Assembly: GCF_900107815.1 (NCBI RefSeq) | Contig: NZ_FNRK01000013.1 | Coordinates: 1-64,000 of the forward strand | DNA: 64,000 nt | Reading direction: 5' to 3' | DNA from: Eubacterium aggregans | GTDB lineage: Bacteria; Bacillota; Clostridia; Eubacteriales; Eubacteriaceae | Shown here: positions 34,389 through 42,878 of the stretch, piece after piece | How the letters are laid out: every line of letters starts with the position of its first letter | Position numbering within the stretch: position 1 is the stretch's first letter | The notes under the pieces: model-generated | Databases searched by the model: none | Seen by the model: the letters and a program-made list of their open reading frames with translations, nothing else | Told to the model about the DNA's origin: nothing | Translations under genes and position numbers: made by a program

Positions 34389-34703
34389 ATGTTAATGGTA
34401 ACAAAAAATGAAATTACAGGTAAAAAATGTCAGGAAATCGGCCTGGTCCTTGGAAATACGGTTCAAACCGTGCATTTAGGGAAGGACTTTATGGCTGGCC
34501 TGAAAACCTTGGTTGGGGGTGAGGTAAAGGGCTACAATGAAATGATGACCAATGCCCGGGAGCTGGCTACCCAGCGGATGATTAAAGAAGCTGAGGCTCT
34601 GGGGGCAGATGCCATTGTGGGGGTACGGTACTCCTCCGATGCCGTCATGGAAAATGCCGCGGAAATTTTGGCCTATGGGACAGCGGTGAAGTTTGTAGAA
34701 TAG
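34389..34703 (+). CDS. YbjQ/UPF0145 family protein
   Basis: 104 residues. An AAGGAGG site favours the ATG at 34389 (eight-base spacing) over the one at 34383; ATG at 34395 is also possible. Typical blocks: VTKNEITGKKCQEIGLVLGNTV, KTLVGGEVKGYNEMM, ARELATQRMIKEAEALGADAIVGVRY and EILAYGTAVKF. The family is predicted to bind heavy metals or act as a small oligomeric protein; the precise role is not known. An extended -10 like TGCTATACG lies near 34349. Confidence 0.9.
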   Translation: MLMVTKNEITGKKCQEIGLVLGNTVQTVHLGKDFMAGLKTLVGGEVKGYNEMMTNARELATQRMIKEAEALGADAIVGVRYSSDAVMENAAEILAYGTAVKFVE

Positions 34704-34718
34704 TAAAAGCAATTTATG

Positions 34719-34762
34719 AAAAGTACTGGCGCTCTTTTATTGAGTACCAGTACTTTTTTTAT
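34719..34762. terminator. Bidirectional terminator
   Basis: AAAGTACTGG / CCAGTACTTT hairpin with A and T flanks, between the YbjQ gene (+) and the regulator gene (-). Confidence 0.85.
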
Positions 34763-34797
34763 ACAATCTGTGTATTTATCGGGATTATTGCACATCG

Positions 34798-36312
34798 TCA
34801 TCCAATCAATAAATCGCAGCAATTGATAATATAAAGAGAGAAGAGAATATAGTGCCTTATATGGGTACTGTATTGGTTAATATCGACTATTTTGAAAATT
34901 TTTTCCAATCGATTGAGCAAGGTGTTTCGATGGATAAACAACGCTTTGGATGTTTGAAGCGCATTCCTGTCGTTGCATAGATAGACAAAAAGAGTATGGA
35001 TATAATCCGTTCCGTTTTTCTGGCCAGATTCATATAAGCGGAGAACACCATCATGACAGATTTCCGGCATTGATCGTTTTTCGAGTAAAATCGCAATCAG
35101 GCTATACAAACCATAGTCATCATTCAAGTATACTTTGGTATTAGTTTTCATATCTTGACCAATAGAGAGGATAAGCTTTGTTTGTTCATAATATGCCGCC
35201 ATCGTATTTAATGGATGGAATTCCTTGCTGATCGCAGCATGGAAACCATAGCGCGCTGCATAGTGGCGGACATTTTCCCGGAGTTTATATTTATTGACAG
35301 AGTGGCAAATCGCAATAAGATATTCTTCATAATCAAAGACCTTGCAAGCGAGTTGTGGGTCGGATTCCAGATGACTTGATAAGAAACGTCTCTCGATGGG
35401 AGAGCCGTTTTTTTGTTTAATAATAATTAAAATAAAATCATCGTTGATCTTCCAGTTGAAATATCGGAGTTGCTCCGAAATCGAATTTGAGTCCTTTAGT
35501 TCTCCTTTTAGGATATCCCGAAAAAAGCACTCATGGAAGGTTCCGAGTGATGAAAGAGTATCCGGGTGGGAATCAAGATAGGCCGGAAGCATCTGTCCCA
35601 AGGCTTCCACAATATCCATATGGCGCTGTTTGGGCTTTGAATAGATGCTGATAATGAAGATATGTGCCTGAAGTATTTTATGGGAGAAGATATTTTTGCA
35701 GGTATAGGGTAAGTTAAAGCAGGTATCTGGAGTGGTAAAGGCCCGGGTTTGTCTATTGAGGATTTCGAGTTCGCCACTTTCGGTGAGTTGGTCAATAATA
35801 TACATGGGCATATAGCCATGGTTAATCTGATATCGCCAGATGGAGCTGATACTTTCCATGAGAGTCGGAGTTGTATAGCCTAGCATTTTCAGGCTGGGAT
35901 CGGTCAGATAAACGGTGTCCGGTGTCACTAGCCGACAGAGGTTAAGGATATCGGTCAGGGTATGCTTTTTCGCAATGGAATCCAGTATGGACATCTCCCA
36001 TTTTTGGAAGCGTCGGAATAAGGCAGAAATTGTACTAAATACCTCGATTAGATTATAAATAGTGGGGACAAAAATGACATTCTGGGACAGTACGTCCCTT
36101 TTGGTGTCAAATAATACAAGGGCGGCGTGATCCTGCTGCTGGTTAGGATAGTCCCCATTAACATCGACATAGAGCACATTTTCCAGCAGTTTTTTATTGG
36201 TCCGCCGATAAAGATCCACAGCTTCTAAAGATTGGACATTGCTGTCCCGAAAGGTTACACCAGGATAATGCCCTAAGAGCTCTTCCCAAATGGTTTTTAA
36301 AGATAGTCGCAT
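34798..36312 (-). CDS. PucR/CdaR-type transcriptional regulator
   Basis: 504 residues, preceded by AAGGGAG. The C-terminus is the PucR-type HTH: SKALFIHRNTLLNRLEKIFK, with an additional ~20 residues. The N-terminal two thirds resemble the sensory domain of PucR-like regulators (IWEELLGHYPGVTFRDSN, and DPSLKMLGYTTPTLMESIS). It is divergent from a three-gene cluster encoding two transporters and a UroD-like methyltransferase, with 203 bp between, so it most likely controls that cluster in response to its substrate. An inverted repeat at 36419-36434 is the likely operator. Confidence 0.85.
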   Translation of the reverse strand: MRLSLKTIWEELLGHYPGVTFRDSNVQSLEAVDLYRRTNKKLLENVLYVDVNGDYPNQQQDHAALVLFDTKRDVLSQNVIFVPTIYNLIEVFSTISALFRRFQKWEMSILDSIAKKHTLTDILNLCRLVTPDTVYLTDPSLKMLGYTTPTLMESISSIWRYQINHGYMPMYIIDQLTESGELEILNRQTRAFTTPDTCFNLPYTCKNIFSHKILQAHIFIISIYSKPKQRHMDIVEALGQMLPAYLDSHPDTLSSLGTFHECFFRDILKGELKDSNSISEQLRYFNWKINDDFILIIIKQKNGSPIERRFLSSHLESDPQLACKVFDYEEYLIAICHSVNKYKLRENVRHYAARYGFHAAISKEFHPLNTMAAYYEQTKLILSIGQDMKTNTKVYLNDDYGLYSLIAILLEKRSMPEICHDGVLRLYESGQKNGTDYIHTLFVYLCNDRNALQTSKALFIHRNTLLNRLEKIFKIVDINQYSTHIRHYILFSLYIINCCDLLIG

Positions 36313-36418
36313 TAGAATACTCCCTTAAATCCGTCGTTTAAAGTCCATTAAGGTTTACCCGTTAATGATAATACGAATAGGGGATGGAGTTCAAGCGAAA
36401 AATGATTCGGTCTTTAAA

Positions 36419-36495
36419 TGTACAAAATTGTACATATTAATTTTTTGAAAGTGTGTATATTTGTCATTAGCAAGAACAGATTATTTTTGTAATAT
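36419..36495. promoter_or_regulatory. Divergent control region with TGTACA palindrome and -10 site
   Basis: TGTACA-AAAT-TGTACA (36419-36434) sits in the middle of the divergent gap. Downstream TTAGCA, 17 bp, TAATAT (36490-36495) forms a weak plus-strand promoter for the transporter gene. The palindrome is upstream of the -35, fitting activation. Confidence 0.45.
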
Positions 36496-36515
36496 AGGGC
36501 ATGTGAGGTGATCCC

Positions 36516-37955
36516 GTGGAGATGTGGAAAAAGTATTGGATTTATATCGTGGCATTGTTCTTGTTTTTCTTGGTTAATTTATTTTTGCCGGCAAAGAATG
36601 GCTTGACCCAGACAGGGGTTCAAGTATTGGCAGTTCTGATTCCAACCCTTGTGCTTTGGTTGTTTAACAGTACAGATTGGCCGAGCCTGTTGGCCCTGGG
36701 TGGCCTCATCATGACGCAATGCTTAACACCGACTGAGGTGTTCCAACAATCCATAGGTCATCCGATTATTATGACGATCATCGTCTGTATGGCTCTTAAT
36801 GCTTGTCTCATGGAGACCGGTGTTATCCATAAAATTGCTTTTTGGTTTATAACCCGAAGTTTTATTCGGGGACGTCCCTATGCATTTTGGGGTATGTTTC
36901 TGGCATCCTATTTGATTCTGGGGATTTTCATGGAAACGCTGTCTCTGACAGTGATTTATATTTCCATTGCAACAGCCATACTTTCATCCCTGGGGTTTAA
37001 GAAAGGCGATTCTTTCTACACTGCGATGATGTTAAGCATTCTGTGGGGAAATGCGGTGGCAACGGCGGCATCTCCGATCAGTCATGCTCTTCCGATGATA
37101 CTTATGGCACAAATGGAAAACACTATGGGTATTGCCATATCCTATGGAAAATGGTTGAGTATCGGCATTCCCTATTTGATTATGATGTACTTTGTTGCGA
37201 TGTTTATTTTAAAGTACGTCTGGAAGCCTGATGCCAAAAAATTCTTAAACTATGATCTAGATGCGGTTAAGGGGAAGGCAAAACCCCTGGATGCCAACGG
37301 CAAAATTGCAGGGAGCCTCTTCATTCTACTGATTATTGCATGGGTGTTTCCGGAAATGGGCAGCTCCTTGGCTCCGGCACTTTGCGCTTATATGAAAGCC
37401 ATTGGAACCTGCGTTCCGGCAATTGTAGTGGTATCGGCTTTATGCCTGATTCGGGTAAAGGATAGACCGATTGCAAGGTTTAAAGAGATAACCCGGAATA
37501 TCCCCATTGGGATATTGATTTTCACCGGGACGGTAACAGTATTTGGAAATGTGATTAACTTGGAATCTACTGGCATCAGTCGTTGGCTCAATAGTGTGCT
37601 GATGCCCCTTGCATCAGGGATGAGTCCTTTTTTATTGATTGGCATTCTGCTCTTTGGAGTACTGGTCTTTACCAATTTTCTTTCCAATACGGTGGCGATG
37701 CTTTTGTTCTTCAATATCGCTCTGTCCCTGTTGGGCAATACCGGTGTTAATCTGGTGGCATTTTCTCTGTTGATTGGTGTGGTTTCGTGCTTTGGTGTTT
37801 TGACCCCATCGGCTTCGGTGCCTTCACCGTTGTTTTTTGGTCCAGGATATATTACGGTTAAGGACACCGCTATCTATAATCTGGTATTTATCTTCTTAAA
37901 TCTGGGTGCTTCGTTATTCATTCTTTGGCCGTTATTTCAGCGGATTGTAATATAA
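36516..37955 (+). CDS. DASS/SLC13-type anion transporter
   Basis: 479 residues, about 12-13 helices. GTG start at 36516 with GAGGTGA six bases before; the ATG at 36522 is an alternative. Family traits: a long PAKNGLTQTGVQVLAVLIPT start, GHPIIMTIIVCMALNACLMET, and a second half with GVLVFTNFLSNTVAMLLFF and GVVSCFGVLTPSASVPSPLFF. The SNT motif and the serine/proline pattern (TPSASVPSP) are those of divalent anion:Na+ symporters for dicarboxylates or sulfate. The neighbours suggest a carboxylated organic substrate. Unlike many members it has no TRAP partner. Confidence 0.82.
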   Translation: MEMWKKYWIYIVALFLFFLVNLFLPAKNGLTQTGVQVLAVLIPTLVLWLFNSTDWPSLLALGGLIMTQCLTPTEVFQQSIGHPIIMTIIVCMALNACLMETGVIHKIAFWFITRSFIRGRPYAFWGMFLASYLILGIFMETLSLTVIYISIATAILSSLGFKKGDSFYTAMMLSILWGNAVATAASPISHALPMILMAQMENTMGIAISYGKWLSIGIPYLIMMYFVAMFILKYVWKPDAKKFLNYDLDAVKGKAKPLDANGKIAGSLFILLIIAWVFPEMGSSLAPALCAYMKAIGTCVPAIVVVSALCLIRVKDRPIARFKEITRNIPIGILIFTGTVTVFGNVINLESTGISRWLNSVLMPLASGMSPFLLIGILLFGVLVFTNFLSNTVAMLLFFNIALSLLGNTGVNLVAFSLLIGVVSCFGVLTPSASVPSPLFFGPGYITVKDTAIYNLVFIFLNLGASLFILWPLFQRIVI

Positions 37956-37975
37956 AAAAATTGGAGGACGGATTA

Positions 37976-39172
37976 ATGGAACAAAAGAATTCTAGGAAAT
38001 GGTTATTGCTTATTCTGTTATTGGCTGCTTTTTCGGTGACTTTTATGACGCGGTTTGTCTGGTCACCCCTTAATTCAACGGTATCCGAAGCTTTGGGACT
38101 GTCTAAGATAGCATCGGGGTCCTTTATGTCGGCCTTTTTTATTGGGTATGTCATCACCCAGATTCCCGGGGGGATGCTGGCGGATAAGTTTGGTGTTAAA
38201 TATGTTATTTCTGTGGGGGTGCTGCTGACGGGTCTTGCGTCCATCGGAATGTCCTTTATGGCGGGCTATGCCCAGGGCATGATTTTTCGGATCATCACAG
38301 GGTTGGGAGCGGGTGTGGTCATGGCCTGCTGCAGTAAGGTAATCAGCGAAAATTTTGAACAGAAGGACAGAGGGATTGCCTTTGGAATACTCCTTATCGG
38401 GCCGACGGTGGGATTGACCCTGGCGAATCAAATTGGGGCGGCCGTCTTAACGGCTTACGGTTGGCAGACCGCTTTCCGGGTTGTGGGCTATATCGCTATC
38501 GCTGTCGCTGTGATTCTTTTCATATTCATCAAAAATACCAAGGCAGAGACCCCTGGTGAAAAGGTAACGCTGCTAACGGGCATAAAATATGTACTGTCGA
38601 CAAGGAATCTAATTTTCCTCTGTCTGGCGGGATTCCTCTATATGTTTTTAAATCTCGGGGTATCAACCTGGGCTAACGCCTATCTCGGAAGCATCGGCTA
38701 CGATACGGCCCAGGCGGCGGGGATTATGAGTATTTACAGTATTGGGGGTATCTTAGGATCCTTACTGACGGGGGTAATCGTCAAAAAAACCAATATTAGT
38801 GTGAAATACTACTTAATCGGTGTTTATCTGTTGATTGCAGCGGTAACCCTTATTTTTGGCTTCCAAACACAACTAATGGTCTTAAAAGTCGCTGGATTTG
38901 TCTACGGTTTTGCCAGCTATTTGCCAAACGCCCATCTCAATGCCCTTACCTTGAAATTTGCACCGGAGCATTTGTCCGGCTCTGTGATGGGTGTACAAAA
39001 TTGTGTTTTCCAGTTGGCGTCGATTTTATCCCCCATGATCGTGGGGTGGAGTGTCGATCTCACCGGAACGTTCAGAACCTGTTGGTTCACCTTGGCAGCG
39101 ATGCCGGTTATCGGTCTAATTTTCCTGTTTAAGATGAAAGAATCTGCAGAATCACCACTTAATCATGATTAG
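37976..39172 (+). CDS. MFS transporter
   Basis: 398 residues, 12 helices. The ATG at 37976 follows TTGGAGG. Helix 2-3 loop has the MFS motif GGMLADKFGVKYVIS. It is 20 bp after the DASS gene. The second half begins LSTRNLIFLCLAGFLYMFL. The substrate is unresolved. Two transporters in the same operon suggests either uptake and export of a parent/demethylated pair, or two related substrates. Confidence 0.85.
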   Translation: MEQKNSRKWLLLILLLAAFSVTFMTRFVWSPLNSTVSEALGLSKIASGSFMSAFFIGYVITQIPGGMLADKFGVKYVISVGVLLTGLASIGMSFMAGYAQGMIFRIITGLGAGVVMACCSKVISENFEQKDRGIAFGILLIGPTVGLTLANQIGAAVLTAYGWQTAFRVVGYIAIAVAVILFIFIKNTKAETPGEKVTLLTGIKYVLSTRNLIFLCLAGFLYMFLNLGVSTWANAYLGSIGYDTAQAAGIMSIYSIGGILGSLLTGVIVKKTNISVKYYLIGVYLLIAAVTLIFGFQTQLMVLKVAGFVYGFASYLPNAHLNALTLKFAPEHLSGSVMGVQNCVFQLASILSPMIVGWSVDLTGTFRTCWFTLAAMPVIGLIFLFKMKESAESPLNHD

Positions 39173-39185
39173 GAGGAAAAATAAA

Positions 39186-40154
39186 ATGTTAAGTAAAAAA
39201 GAAAATATATTGAAATTATATCAACAGGGTATTTCAGACTATCTCCCCATTATGGGGCAAGGGATTATTAATAATACCCCTATCAATGGCTTCAGGGAAC
39301 GACCAGAGACAGGGAAAAGCGGCCTGGACTGGTTTGGTGTTCACTGGTCATGGGCGGAAGGTGAACCGGCACCTATGCCTGGTCCCGATTTTATTCTTTC
39401 TGATATTTCGGATTGGAGAGAAATTGTAGAATTTCCGGATTTGGACCAATGGAACTGGGTTAGGGCAGCAGAAATAGATCGTATTTCTGAATTTGATTAT
39501 CGTAATAATCTGCTATATCAGATGATTCACAATGGTATTTTTGAAAGGCTACACACACTCATGGGCTTTGAAGATGCGCTATGTTCTCTTTTGACTGATC
39601 CTGATGAGGTCAGGGCTTACGCTGATGCGATGGTTGAATATAAATGTGCCCTCATTGATAAAATAGCCGAGTATTATAGGCCGGATATCATTTGCTACCA
39701 TGATGACTGGGGAACACAAAGGGGTCTTTTCTTTTCCCCTGATACATGGCGGGATTTAATTAAAGAGCCGACAAAGCGCATTATCGATCATGTGCATAGT
39801 AAGGGGATATTATTTGAATTACACAGTGATGGCGATATACACACGCTGATTCCTGAAATTGTTGAAGACCTTGGTGTGGACAGCCTGAATATTATGAAAC
39901 TCAATAATATTCCAAACTTAAAGAAGATAACAGGCAATCGAGTTGTTTATAATGTCTTTATCGATACGCCGACTTTAGATGTTTTAGATGCCAGTGGAAA
40001 ATTGACGGAAGAATTGCTCAGGGAAAATATTCGTGAAGAGTTTAAAACCCTTGGTCAGGGGGGCGGTTATATTCCGTCAATGCTTTTGGTTCGACCAGAA
40101 TGGCAGCCAATCATCTTAGATGAGTATGAAAAATGTAAGGATACCATATTTTAG
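39186..40154 (+). CDS. Uroporphyrinogen decarboxylase-like (corrinoid) methyltransferase
   Basis: 322 residues. The ATG at 39186 follows AGGAGGAAA. The product belongs to the UROD-like fold used by MtaA/MtbA/MtgB-type methyltransferases: PIMGQGIINNTPINGFRERP, FGVHWSWAEGEPAPMPGP, ICYHDDWGTQRGLFFSP and ILFELHSDGDIHTLIPEI. The HSDG segment occupies the place of the metal-binding His/Cys in related enzymes. No Cys ligand is evident nearby. In acetogens such genes, with a PucR-like regulator and transporters, serve transfer of methyl groups from methoxylated or methylated compounds to a corrinoid protein. No corrinoid protein gene is in the window, so the partner is elsewhere. Confidence 0.78.
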   Translation: MLSKKENILKLYQQGISDYLPIMGQGIINNTPINGFRERPETGKSGLDWFGVHWSWAEGEPAPMPGPDFILSDISDWREIVEFPDLDQWNWVRAAEIDRISEFDYRNNLLYQMIHNGIFERLHTLMGFEDALCSLLTDPDEVRAYADAMVEYKCALIDKIAEYYRPDIICYHDDWGTQRGLFFSPDTWRDLIKEPTKRIIDHVHSKGILFELHSDGDIHTLIPEIVEDLGVDSLNIMKLNNIPNLKKITGNRVVYNVFIDTPTLDVLDASGKLTEELLRENIREEFKTLGQGGGYIPSMLLVRPEWQPIILDEYEKCKDTIF

Positions 40155-40197
40155 GTAAGCAGAGTATTCGCCTGATATTAATGTTTTAAAATAAAAG

Positions 40198-40238
40198 AAA
40201 AAGGACGTCTCCTCAAAAGGGAAGACGTCCTTTTTAAA
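40198..40238. terminator. Bidirectional terminator
   Basis: AAAAAGGACGTCT / AGACGTCCTTTTT hairpin, shared by the UroD-like gene (+) and thioredoxin gene (-). Confidence 0.88.
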
Positions 40239-40263
40239 TGTGTGTGAATTAAAAACAAGGGCT

Positions 40264-40590
40264 TTATGCCAGCTCGTTCAGCTGATCCAGATAGGCCTGT
40301 TTATCCCGGGTCCCCACGAAACGCTGGACCTCTTCGCCATTCTTTAAGAAAATGCAGGTCGGAATACTCATTACCCGGAACTGCTGGGCCAGCTGGGTAT
40401 TTTCATCCACATTTAATTTACAAATCCGTACAGAAGCATCCACTTCTGTGGCAATTTCATCGATAATGGGGAGCAGCGCCTTACAGGGACCACACCATTC
40501 TGCCCAAAAGTCGATCATGACCGGACCGTCTGTGTAGCCCATGGCCTCTGTTTCAAAATTGTTCTGATTGAGTGTTATGATATTTGTCAT
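40264..40590 (-). CDS. trxA: Thioredoxin
   Basis: 108 residues, full-length thioredoxin with the active site FWAEWCGPCKALLP, the cis-Pro region MSIPTCIF and the C-terminal GTRDKQAYLDQL. It reduces protein disulfides in the cytoplasm. AAAGGAAG precedes the ATG. No thioredoxin reductase is encoded nearby. Confidence 0.95.
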   Translation of the reverse strand: MTNIITLNQNNFETEAMGYTDGPVMIDFWAEWCGPCKALLPIIDEIATEVDASVRICKLNVDENTQLAQQFRVMSIPTCIFLKNGEEVQRFVGTRDKQAYLDQLNELA

Positions 40591-40732
40591 TTCAAACTTC
40601 CTTTCGATTTGGATATCCCATAGTATACCATGATTTCAGAAATAAAAAAAGAGAGGGTCAGGCCAAATTCTAATTGAGAAGGCTTTAGGACTTTAGGAAA
40701 AGGAATCATGCTCTTTAGGAAGAAAAAGAAGT

Positions 40733-40749
40733 ATGCTATAATTAAAAAA
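40733..40749 (+). promoter_or_regulatory. Extended -10 promoter at the start codon (possible leaderless mRNA)
   Basis: TATGC directly before TATAAT (40737-40742) forms an extended -10. The ATG of the next gene is at 40749, where transcription would be expected to start. No ribosome site precedes the ATG. No clear -35 is present. Confidence 0.5.
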
Positions 40750-42176
40750 TGGATAAATTGACATTTTTAAACCAGATTGACACCATGACCGGACCGTCAA
40801 TCCGGCGTTTTTATATGCCCGGGCACAAAGGTCGGGGGTTGTCTGAAATTGTACTTCCGAAGATGGATATCACAGAGGTAGAGGGAGCGGATAACCTCCA
40901 TCACCCCCAGGGAGTGATTGCGGCCCTTCAGGAAAGAATGGTGGCGGACTACAAAACCCGGGCATCCTGGCCTCTGGTGGGGGGATCGACCCTGGGGATT
41001 CAGGCCGCGCTCTTGGCCCTGGCCCAGGAAGGCGATAAGATTCTGGTCCCCACCAATGCCCATCGGTCCGTCTACGGTGGGCTGGCCCTAGCCCGGGCGG
41101 AGGGCATTTATCTGCCGCCGGCGATGGATCGCTCCTGGGGTTTGGCCACCCATGTGTCCCTTGAGATTCTGGATCAGGCCCTGGCACGGCATCCTGAAGC
41201 GGTGGGCATGGTTCTGACCAATCCCACTTACTACGGAACCACCAGTGATGTGGCGGCCATTGCCGAACGCCTTCATCAGAAGGGGAAGTGGCTGCTGGTG
41301 GATGAGGCCCACGGTGCCCATCTGGCGTATTGCCGTACCTTACCCGAGGATGCCCTGTCTGCCGGTGCGGATATGGTGGTGCAAAGTGCCCATAAAACCC
41401 TGGCCGCCTATACCCAAACGGGAATGCTCCATCTGGGAACGGATCGTGTGGACCCAGAGCGGGTACAGCGGATTTTGGGGATACTAGAGACCTCAAGCCC
41501 CAGCTACCCCTTGATGTTAAGCATTGAAGGGGCGCTGGGTCAGGCCCAGATATCCGGCGGAAGGATGATGGAAGACATTGCCGCGGCCTGGGATCGGGCG
41601 GTCCTTACCTTTGATGCCGAGGATAATATTCGGCTGTACACCCCCGATAATGGGTATCCTTACGACAAGAGCAAGTGGCTCTTTACGGTTGTCGACGGCA
41701 GTGGCCATGCCCTGGAAAAAGACCTTCGGGAGAAATATGGCATCTGGCTGGAATTTGCCACGGCCCATACCCTGTTGGCCTACACGGGGATGGGGACCAC
41801 TCGGGAGGATTTAGGCGCCCTCTTAGAAGCCATTGGGGCGATGAATCGGAAAGTATCCCAGGACCCTCAGGACCATAGTGCAAGGCCCTCATCCGAAGCG
41901 TCGGGGCTGTGGGCGGTGGATCACCCCCTGGTGGTGCCCTTATGGCAGGCCATGCTGGGACAGACGGAGTGGGTCCCTTTAGAACAGGGAGCACACCGGA
42001 TATCCGGGGATTTTATTACCCCCTATCCACCGGGAATTCCAGTGGTTTTGCCCGGGGAAAGAATGACCCCGGAAATGGTGGGGAAAATTCAGAAAGCCCT
42101 AGACCAGGGGGAAGAGATGATGGGGATTGGCCTGAAAGACCGGGTCGCAGTATTATGTGAAAAGGAAACGGATTAG
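40749..42176 (+). CDS. Orn/Lys/Arg decarboxylase family protein (YaaO-like)
   Basis: 475 residues; PLP-dependent enzyme of the aspartate-aminotransferase fold. Pocket motifs: FYMPGHKGRG, GGSTLGIQAALLAL, LLVDEAHGAHLAY (Asp for the PLP ring) and VVQSAHKTLAAYTQTGML (Schiff-base Lys in HKT). The C-terminal decarboxylase domain is present. It should decarboxylate lysine, ornithine or arginine; the family member is not clear. In Bacillus the same gene (yaaO) precedes tmk, as here. The very short distance between its promoter and ATG points to leaderless translation. Confidence 0.88.
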   Translation: MDKLTFLNQIDTMTGPSIRRFYMPGHKGRGLSEIVLPKMDITEVEGADNLHHPQGVIAALQERMVADYKTRASWPLVGGSTLGIQAALLALAQEGDKILVPTNAHRSVYGGLALARAEGIYLPPAMDRSWGLATHVSLEILDQALARHPEAVGMVLTNPTYYGTTSDVAAIAERLHQKGKWLLVDEAHGAHLAYCRTLPEDALSAGADMVVQSAHKTLAAYTQTGMLHLGTDRVDPERVQRILGILETSSPSYPLMLSIEGALGQAQISGGRMMEDIAAAWDRAVLTFDAEDNIRLYTPDNGYPYDKSKWLFTVVDGSGHALEKDLREKYGIWLEFATAHTLLAYTGMGTTREDLGALLEAIGAMNRKVSQDPQDHSARPSSEASGLWAVDHPLVVPLWQAMLGQTEWVPLEQGAHRISGDFITPYPPGIPVVLPGERMTPEMVGKIQKALDQGEEMMGIGLKDRVAVLCEKETD

Positions 42177-42179
42177 ACC

Positions 42180-42878
42180 ATGGATACAAAAGGAAAACTT
42201 ATTGTAATTGAAGGTGTGGATGGCAGCGGGAAGGAGACCCAGACCGGGGAATTGTATGCCCATCTGTGGTCCGATGGAAGGCGGCCCATGCAGGTTTCCT
42301 ATCCACGGTATCACAGGGATTCCTCAGCTATGGTGCGAAAGTATCTGGCGGGTGAATTCGGGACGGATCCCGGGGATGTTAGCCCCTATGTAGCCTCCAC
42401 CTTTTACGCGGCAGACCGCTATGCCTCTTATAAAGAGGATCTGGAAGATTTCCTCGGGGCCGGGGGAATTGTACTGGCGGATCGCTACACCACCTCCAAC
42501 ATGGTCCATCAGGCGGGGAAGCTATCAGACCCTAAAGAGCGTCGGGCTTTTTTAAAGTGGCTGACGGATTATGAATTTGGTCTCCTGGGACTGCCGGTGC
42601 CGGACGCCATTTTCTTTCTGGATATTCCACCGGAGGTTTCCGCAATGCTCATGGCCGGGCGGGCCAATAAAATAACCGGGGAGGCTAAGAAGGATATCCA
42701 TGAGGCCCATCCGGAGTACCTCAGACAGTCCTACGCCAATGCCCGGGAGCTGGCGGTGGACTACGGCTGGCGGATGATCAACTGTATTGAAGGGGATAAG
42801 CTGCGCAGCATTGAGGATATTCATCAAGAAATCTACGGACAGGTAAAGGCTCTGTTGGCGGAGGATGACCGTGTTTGA
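42180..42878 (+). CDS. tmk: Thymidylate kinase
   Basis: 232 residues. Phosphorylates dTMP to dTDP. The P-loop IVIEGVDGSGKETQT begins at residue ~8, with a DRYTTSNMVHQ catalytic (DR) motif and IFFLDIPPEVSAML. The LID region has few basic residues. The gene is three bases after the decarboxylase stop. It is longer than E. coli Tmk (213) and closer to the type found in some Clostridia with a deoxynucleoside-like K-E-T P-loop. Confidence 0.9.
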   Translation: MDTKGKLIVIEGVDGSGKETQTGELYAHLWSDGRRPMQVSYPRYHRDSSAMVRKYLAGEFGTDPGDVSPYVASTFYAADRYASYKEDLEDFLGAGGIVLADRYTTSNMVHQAGKLSDPKERRAFLKWLTDYEFGLLGLPVPDAIFFLDIPPEVSAMLMAGRANKITGEAKKDIHEAHPEYLRQSYANARELAVDYGWRMINCIEGDKLRSIEDIHQEIYGQVKALLAEDDRV

